64,000 bases of DNA from Chamaecyparis obtusa (taxonomy: Eukaryota; Streptophyta; Pinopsida; Cupressales; Cupressaceae), in assembly GCA_027943335.1 (NCBI GenBank), contig BSBK01002059.1:868001-932000 (forward strand). The letters run 5' to 3'. This document shows, piece by piece, positions 56,684-64,000 of the stretch. The notes under the pieces are model-generated. The model saw nothing but the letters and a program-made list of their open reading frames with translations. It was not told where the DNA came from and did no database searches. Positions within the stretch are counted from its first letter, which is position 1, and every line of letters begins with the position of its first letter. The translations under genes were made by a program, and so were the position numbers.

Positions 56684-58150
56684 TAGACACCTAAAAATCT
56701 TTTAGAAAATAAAGTATTTTTATTTAATGAAAAACCCCTAATGACATCATCATTTGTTAATTAATTTTTATGCCATTAAATCCCTTTACCTTAATTAAAA
56801 ATATTTAATTAAGGAATCCCTCCCAAAAATGTTTAAATCTTATTTAAACATTATTCCCCTATTTATTAATTATTTAATTAATAAATTGACCAAAAATCTT
56901 AAAATAAATAATTTATTTATTTTTTGCCCAAAACTTGGCCAATTTCCTTAAGACCACTAACCTCTTCTAGAATCTTCTAATCCTTCTTTAATTTTGATTA
57001 AAGGCTAATCCCATCATTTCTTAACCCTAATCCCAACTCAAAATATTTAATTAAGATTAAATATTTAATCCTCATGTTTATTAAATTCATTTTAATAAAT
57101 ATTCTCAAAACCTAAACCATGGAAATAAATAAATCTTTATTTATTTCCTAAAATCCATATTTATCCTAAGGAAGTTCTGGACTCTTCTAGAAAGTCTTTA
57201 TCCTTGTCCCCCTAATCCTAATCCTAATCCTAATCCCCCCCTAACCTTGTCACATTCCCTAAACAAGGTTAGCCAACTCCTAAGCTTAACCCAAAGTCAA
57301 CAAACTTCTAGAAACTTCTCTTACATGCATTAAATGCATTTAAAGCCTCCTTATCCCTCTTACATGCATTTATGATGCATTTAAGAAGCCCCTCACCCCT
57401 TTCTTACACCCTTTGACCTTAGGCATATTTCCCAAATTGTACACATCCCTCCCATCTTTCAACCCAATGCCCTTGTGACACTTGCCACAAGGAGGTGGCC
57501 TTGAACTAGCACAATCCATGTGCTCCCCTTTGAATGAATCTTGGCCTCTCTTAAGGATTTTGATCCTGGCCACTCATTCCCCTTTAGGAAATCTTATAAA
57601 TACCCCCTTTTCCAAGAGCAAATTCATTAGCTTAGCTTTTATTCTTATGCATTGTTATCATGCCCTTTTAGCTCTAGACTTAGCATAATCATCCTAATTT
57701 AGTTTACTTTCAAGCATTTTTAGCTCATCTTAATATAGCTTTAATGGATTAACCTAGTTTCTTCCATTGTTTTGCATAAGCATAGCATCATATCACATCT
57801 CTATTTGGTTAATAACAATCTTAGCATAAGCATCATATAGCTTAATCTTCATTTCAACATCACTTGTATCCTTGAGGCCTTAGGGGCAAATCAGGTGTTC
57901 TATACATGTTTTGTGCCATTTATGAGGTTTTCATGAATCTCAATCCATCCTAAAATACATAAGGAACATGCTCCAAGTGCTTAGAGAGCACACCCACATC
58001 CCCTTAAGTAAGAGCAAATCAAACAGTGCTTGGGTGCACTTATTTTTTTTGCTCAATCTGAGGTGGCTTAGCTTAGAGTTTCTTTGTTTTGGATTAACTT
58101 CATGCTAGATTAAACTCTAAATCTTTGTTTGGTTTGAAAATTTTTAGAAT
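56684..58150 (+). repeat. LTR-like sequence starting TGTAGACACC, interrupts the gypsy RT
   Basis: It begins TGTAGACACCTAAAAATC exactly where the gypsy frame is lost. It contains alternating TTTATTTAATTAA-type words, a short AATCCT tandem repeat (57218-57238) and a good TATA box, TATAAATA (57596-57603), followed by C-rich and T-rich sequence. These are typical of an LTR in plus orientation. The 3' end was not found. Open frames here look random. Confidence 0.5.
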
Positions 58151-58162
58151 AGGTATCCTCAA

Positions 58163-58546
58163 AAGCCTTGCTCACAAGAAGCTAACTAATCAATTATCAA
58201 ATGTTTCCACCGAGCCTAATTCTTTTAAGGAATATTATGAAATGAAGAAGAACTTAATGAGAGTACAATATGATCTAAGAAAAAAGGAGAATTAGATCAG
58301 AATGGATCTTATGGAACTCAATATTTTTGATACCCAACATTGAGTCAATATAAAAAAAATGTACATAAGGGGAAAGCCTTAGTCAACACACCAGATGTTA
58401 GTGCTACGGAGAACATGATTAGTTTGACAGTTGATTGTAGTGAAAAAATAATAGTGTTATTGAAACTAAAAGATTCATGGAAGACATCACTGAAGTATGA
58501 TCAGGATAGGTATAAATCTATTTTTGACAACATCCCTACATCATAA
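58163..58546 (+). pseudogene. Remnant of a gag-like coding end, family unknown
   Basis: A frame with several stops reads TNQLSNVSTEPNSFKEYYEM, KKNLMRVQYDLRKKEN, then after two stops HKGKALVNTPDVSATENMIS and LKLKDSWKTSLKYDQDRYKS. It lies directly upstream of a purine tract and an LTR-like sequence, so it is probably the last ORF of a retrotransposon. I do not recognise it. Confidence 0.35.
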
Positions 58547-58578
58547 AAAGAGTGAGTTATTATTTTTGGCATTTTTGT

Positions 58579-59200
58579 TAAAGGGGGGGGAATATATAGT
58601 ATGAAAATGAAATGCAAAAAGGAAATATAGTATATGACTTAGTAGGAAATAGAGTGTAAAGGACATATGTAATGCATAGATATGATGGATATATATGATT
58701 AAGGAAGTATTACTTCAAGAGGAGTAATAAGTTTACCGAGCAATGAATACATGGACAATTTTGAATTTTTGATAACTTTGAAGGTTTTTAACAAAGAATA
58801 CCAAACTAATGTAGGGTAATAAGTTGTTTTCTTATTAATTGAATTGTATTTATTTAATTACTAAGTCACTTATTATCTCTTCCTACTTAAGCTAAACTTT
58901 AGGTATATACTAATTGATTGTTTTATTAATTATTATTGTGCAACCTAGGTTTTACCTTTTTAGGGTTTTTGATCTCCTTTATAAGGATTGATCTCTCTTG
59001 TAATATTATTGAGAAACATTCATCTTATTGAATTGCAACTTTTATTTTTTTACGTCAAGAATGTCTTGTCTTTTGTAGATCTATGTGTTCAGGACTCTCT
59101 AGCTTCTTGCTTCTCTCTCTTTCTGTGATAGGTGTTTTCATGCAGGTGTTTTTGGGATATGTGGGTTATTTACTCAAAAAATTGAATATGGTATTAGAGC
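58579..59200 (+). repeat. PPT-LTR-PBS unit
   Basis: TTAAAGGGGGGGGAA (58579-58592) resembles a polypurine tract. The following 600 bases include TTTATAAGG (about 58978) and a CTCTTGTAATATTATTGAG stretch, as in LTR promoters and polyadenylation regions. TGGTATTAGAGC (59189-59200) is the tRNA-Met primer site with one C-to-T change. A PPT on one side and a PBS on the other of a single LTR would arise from tandem elements sharing an LTR. The exact LTR ends are uncertain. Confidence 0.5.
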
Positions 59201-60230
59201 TTCAGATCTATTTTCCCCTATCCTCTTCTTGAGAGATTCGGCTGTGTTCATCATATCTATGTTTCAGAGGGTTTTCTATTGAATTTGGAGGGACCTCTCT
59301 TTCTAGTCATCTTTGGCTTCAAACAGAGCTCGTGGTTGCATTCAGAGAATCCAAGAACCCCTAGATCCATATAAAGTTTTTCAAATTTGGACAAAGGTAG
59401 AATCTTGGTAAAAAAAAATTTGCAACCAGCTTCAACATGGATCCCAAGGTGGTCACTAGGTTTTGGAGCATTTTTGGCTCAAATAAACCTCACTATTGAG
59501 CTTGCAGTAGCAAAGAACCACTATTTCCATATAAAACACATCTAGTTTAGATGACATCATAGATAGTGGGAATGTTTTCTTTACATATCAAGGTGTACAA
59601 CCTTGGCACATAGATCAAGGTAAGGTACAAATATATATATATATATTATGGCACCACCACCAGTGGCCCCTGCCAGCTATGTCCACTACCGTTGCCATTG
59701 TGGATGTAACCATGGTAACCGCAATGGTCACTAATGACATCTAATGATGCAGTGACCACCAGATTAATTATCGGTCATCCCCAGAACCACATGCAATTAC
59801 CAAAAATTTCAGTCCCCACACAATAGCTGCTAGGTCCTATGGGGGACCAGGCCTCGGTAGAACCAACCCTTATGCATTTAGCCCCTGGTCATGTGGCGAC
59901 CAGGGGCCAAATGGTTTTAGCCCCAAGGGCCTTTTTTGTTGTGATGGCCTTACGACCATCAATTTTAAAACCATCATTTCCTGATGTCAGCATGCATCAA
60001 TACTCTTCTGCACTTTTTGGGGCCCATTAGTATATTTATACTTTTTTTCTCATAACTTGAGCATACGGTGTCAAAATTAGGAAAATGAGATATCATCAGA
60101 AAGCTATTTCTAAGCTCTATCTAGATCTAGAGGTTTGAATTTCTGATTTTTCTTTTTTGATGGTGTTTTCTATTCTCAAAGTGATATGTTCATTTTTGCA
60201 CTGCGGGAGCTCTATCTTGTGCATCTCAAC
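59201..60230. other. No recognisable gene; probable leader and internal remnant
   Basis: It follows a primer-site-like sequence, so it may be the start of an internal region. A frame at 59839-60030 is not recognisable. The interval contains a TA dinucleotide run (59629-59648) and ends at the TGTTAGGAATAG start of the next LTR. Confidence 0.4.
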
Positions 60231-61536
60231 TGTTAGGAATAGTCCCAAGAGATAACCGGAAGGTGGGGGGGGGGATGAATCAGCTATTTACAAGTTTCAA
60301 TTCATTATCCAATTAAGTATACTTAATTATAAAGAATAAGCGCAATGAAAGAACACTTGAACAAAACACCAATATTTTTGTTACGGGGAAACCCAAATAG
60401 GTAAAAACCCTGGTGGGAATTGACACCCACTAATATTCTGCACTAGTGTATTATGATCCTTGTTAGAAGATACTTAACCTTGTTAGGAGTCTCTTTACAA
60501 TATATTTAGTATAGTAGACCTGGTCAAGGGTCAGACCCTATTAGGAGTCTTTTACAATTAACCCTATTAGGGGTGAGGATGCACTATTTGAGAGCACAAA
60601 GCTCAAAGGGGTAAAGGCTACAACCTTATGTTTAATAGATACACACTATATCTAGATCTTGGTGAACTATGATTTGACTTTCTATGTAGATTAGTTCCAA
60701 TGTATAGCACAAATACTTTACTTGGTCACATAGACCTTCTGATGGCTCAACACTTCACACACTCTGCTCTTCTCTTCACAATCAACTATGAACCACACTT
60801 CAATAATTACAAATGACTGTCTATAAATATCTTTCCTCTAAATGATATAATCAATTCATCTTGTTAGAACCACCTTGAAATAATATTAGAGAAGCCATAA
60901 AAAACTCCATTAATAATTAAGTCGGCTCTACTAAGCACGCAAAACATTTTGAGGCCTATCCAATAACATAATTTTAGATGCACACTACACACTGTCGGCT
61001 CTACCAAAATAACTATATCTTTCTCCTCAAGATGAATTACCTCATGCACTCTCAACCAAACATTTATAACTCTTCTCCAAGCTCTAATCCAAGGGCACAT
61101 ACTGAAATAATAGGTGCAACTCTAGAACCAATATAATCTCTGTCGGCTCTTTTGAATAAACACAAGAAATTGCTGCTAATGAATAGCGACTACATAACTT
61201 CACTTCTACTGATCATCAGAATCTACCTCCATGAATGTAATATCATGAGTATGTCTTCATCACATATCCAAATGCACAAGGCTCCATGATAACTATATGG
61301 ACAACCATACACAGAACACTACCTGTTACTCTTTCAAGAACACTGTTGACACAAGTTGCTATATAACTGTTTGTACTAACAGTTAACCTCTGCGCCCATG
61401 ATATCATGATAATAACATGTCCATGCTACATTTACTGAAAGATTACTACATAAGTCTTGCATGCATGCTACTTACCATATGTTTTCATCAATGACAAAAA
61501 TACAGTCAGCACTAGCTTGCTGGTAAATCTCCAACA
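60231..61536 (-). repeat. 3' LTR of a fourth copia-like element (family C)
   Basis: 1,306 bp, TGTTAGGAATAGTCCC to ATCTCCAACA on the plus strand, in minus orientation. The organisation is that of the family A LTR: a ten-G run (C on minus, 60265-60274) next to ATGAATCAG close to one end, the ACGGGGAAACCCAAATAGGT block and TCCTTGTTAGAAGATACTTA words in the middle. The sequence beyond 61536 begins with a reverse-complemented purine tract, so this is the 3' LTR. The 5' LTR would lie to the right, beyond the window or disrupted. Confidence 0.85.
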
Positions 61537-61789
61537 ATCTCCCCCTTTGGCATTGATGACAACATATGGAATGAAAAACTCCACAAATCCAAATAAATAT
61601 TTCTTTTATAAGATTCTCCATTTCCTCTTCAAAAATCTGCCAAAGATGAATCCTCCATCTACTATAATATTCTTCAACATTATCCATTTCCCCAACTGAA
61701 CTACTTCCATAACTGAATACTACTCCTGCTTAGTATAATACTCCTCCTTTTACTTATGTTTTTCATGATTGTATATTACTCCCCCTTTG
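61537..61789 (-). promoter_or_regulatory. Two polypurine tracts of family C
   Basis: AAAGGGGGAGAT on minus (61548-61537) abuts the LTR. AAAGGGGGAGT on minus (61789-61779), preceded by TTGATGTC, lies about 240 bases upstream, as in family A. Confidence 0.8.
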
Positions 61790-63785
61790 ACATCAATGGA
61801 AAATGGCACCAATTAGTTTAAACATCGGTACTACTCCTAAAGTAGAGTAGTCAACCATCCATCAATCCTGTTGGTGTTTGAAAATGCTTATGCCACTTAG
61901 GGCTGCCAATATGCCTTGAGACTAATGTTAGGAGTGGTTAATTCCAAGTATGAGAGCTCTACAAGACAACTGGACCAACTATAGGGTCAAGACTACCCTC
62001 TTCACTTTTGGCTCAGCAAAACCATGGTGGGTGCACCTAATCCAGTAACTTATGGCATTTTAGGACTTTCGACTAGATTAAATAAAGTAGATGATCGTAA
62101 GAGACTACTAAATGCTAACCAGACATTCATTGAATCTCAATTGCTATTGGGTATAAAGTGGCCTTTTGAAGGGTATTACTACCAACAACAATACTTAAAA
62201 CTTAAAATGGTCTTTGATTAATGAGGATAGGGAAGGTAGACAAGAGCCAATCAGACATTAGACTCAACTAAATGTACTAATCCTTGATCAGTGCCATTAT
62301 CCATTGGGCAGACCTCACATACAAACAATGAATTGTGAACTAACTATTGTCAAAGACCCATAGCCATAAATATAAACATTCCAGCCCATCCACTACTTAT
62401 GAAATCCTTCTGTAGACAACCAAGACTGAATCTATGTCCCCTCTAAAGTATATTTCACTTGATCCTAGATCAAGAACTAAAGATAAGAACATATGCAAAG
62501 GTAACCCTATGTAATGGATCATAAAATCCAAGATTCACAAGAATGACACCAAGGAGAGACTTGGAAGCATGAAAAACTTATATTAAGTATAATGAGTCAT
62601 GTACATGATCAAAGTAGGACAGAGATCAAACCACTTCAATAACCTATAAAAGACTTCCAAAAATTCTATTCAACTTACATGCAATGTGATACAACCCTGC
62701 TACAAACCCCTAGAACTAACTATAATTAGAACCTCTAGACTGATTAAAATTTGAACCCCGACTCTATCAAAAACTAACAACTTATACCACTAGCCACCTT
62801 GGGAATCTCAAAGAGATTGCATGAAGCGTAGGGTGACTAGGGTTAGGGTTACAATAGCTAAACCAATTGGAAATGGTCAAAAACTTATTGCAGGAGCTGG
62901 AAACCAAGCAACTTGGAGAAAACAAATATCAAATAGATCTCCAATTATGAAAATCTACGAGCTTAGTATAGAACACCAGGGAACTGCCATAAAAATTAGT
63001 CTACTCAACCACCTACAAATACACCCTAAGCACAAAACCACACTCCTCCAGGTACAAAACAACTTCTGCAATCAATCACCCAACTCACTGGACCAGACTG
63101 CAACAATCGATGCCACTAACTAGATCAAGAAACGACTAGAAAAACCATAAATTCTAGGTACCTCTTGTCGTGAAAACCATCTACAAGTTTAAATTTGAAT
63201 TCCAATGGTCAAGTCTTGGTGCTAGCAGTGAATTGGTGGTCATGATTCAAACTGAGATCGACATTAAATCCTAACCGTAGATCCTCCTATCTTCCCAGGT
63301 TTATGACTTTAACTCATCCAAGCACCTCAGGTTACTTTTAGCGAACACATGACAAAGGAAAATCCCATTCATGGAATGAAAGTCTAAACCCCAGTTAAAT
63401 TCAGTGACCACATGACTGCACATGTTAAAATAACCCCTTAAGTTATCTAGCGAACTGGCAACTGAAGACATTTCACCAGTTCACGTGAACAAGTCACAAG
63501 AAGAAGATTTTGTTGGGCCACTACTTTTATCCACACCACCAAAAGCACTGAGAAACCCTATTGGGCCTGCCAAGGTAAATCGATGGCCAATCTCATGTTC
63601 ACATAGGTCTAACACACTTCATAAGCTTTTATGCCAACCATTGATTTTATAAGGATGTCAGGTCCCACTGCAATTCCACATCACCATTTGGCTCAACCAA
63701 CTGAAAACTAACACATCAGTGCCATCGAGCAGACAGGTCCCACCACACTTATCTGCCAATGGGCCCCAAGTGATAGATGTCAACT
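61790..63785. other. Unassigned; no recognisable gene
   Basis: The interior of family C would be expected here on the minus strand, but no gag knuckle or second-ORF block is seen. A TGTTGGTGTTTG at 61869 may mark another insertion. Two plus-strand frames (62024-62221 and 62821-63123) show no known motif. Confidence 0.35.
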
Positions 63786-63836
63786 GGTCACATGGTCGCA
63801 TGTCAGAAATACCTAACATGCGATCATACGACAACC
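63786..63836. repeat. Palindrome of the LARD-LTR type
   Basis: GGTCACATGGTCGCATGT and ACATGCGATCATACGACAACC form an imperfect stem around a loop containing AGAAATACC. The words GTCGCATG and CATGCGATCAT are those of the palindromes at 16.0-17.0 and 20.3-21.2 kb. A further CACATGATCTCATG word follows at 63923. A member of that LTR family probably begins or ends near the right edge of the window. Confidence 0.6.
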
Positions 63837-64000
63837 AATAAAAACACACACCTTCACTTCCTTTCTGACATCGGGACCACCGCTGAAGAAACACTTATAG
63901 CAAACAAGATCAATGGCTAGCACATGATCTCATGACATGAGAATATTCTTTACGATCACACACCCATCGTAGATCAAAAGCCTCTTGAAGACTCAGGCCC

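Overview
This window looks like intergenic DNA from a large, repeat-filled seed-plant genome, most likely a gymnosperm such as a conifer; the species cannot be fixed from the sequence. It is AT-rich. I see no intact host gene and no rRNA or tRNA gene. Almost everything recognisable is a transposable element or a broken copy of a cellular gene. The plant assignment rests on Ty3/gypsy pol remnants with two RNase H domains (Tat-type), Ty1/copia elements primed by initiator tRNA-Met, a CACTA transposase, and fragments of plant-type RlmN, RAP and Mpv17 genes.

Layout. 1-9.6 kb: a decayed copia pol scrap, isolated exons from at least three unrelated genes on both strands (RlmN, RAP domain, Mpv17/PMP22), and a decayed minus-strand CACTA transposase gene with a recognisable intron. 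10-25.9 kb: three fragments of a BRR2-type spliceosomal helicase pseudogene. One fragment is split by a 6.7-kb LTR element with 2.4-kb LTRs, an array of palindromes in each LTR and one coiled-coil ORF. A dispersed repeat is present here in two inverted copies.

25.96-47.22 kb: a three-element LTR-retrotransposon nest in which every insertion still has a perfect 5-bp target-site duplication (ATTAG, TGACT, TCTTT). The host is a minus-strand element of about 7.2 kb. A plus-strand 7.15-kb element sits in its internal region, and a plus-strand 6.88-kb copia element sits in its 5' LTR. The copia copy carries gag-protease-integrase-RT-RNase H. The other two have no pol. Each carries a gag with four zinc knuckles and a second ORF of about 1,020-1,070 codons that I do not recognise, and the second ORFs are homologous to each other.

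47.2-64 kb: a 355-bp tandem duplication, a GA microsatellite, a minus-strand Tat-type gypsy pol split by a 4-kb insertion and cut off by another LTR-like sequence, an isolated PPT-LTR-PBS unit, and the 3' LTR of a fourth minus-strand relative of the nested families that runs toward the window end.

How the parts work together. The pol-less families share the tRNA-Met primer site, repeated purine tracts, and a homopolymeric C run near the LTR 3' end with the pol-bearing copia element. The simplest reading is a parasite-donor relationship: copia-type enzymes copy pol-less elements that supply their own gag and a conserved second protein. That protein is the most interesting candidate for something undescribed.
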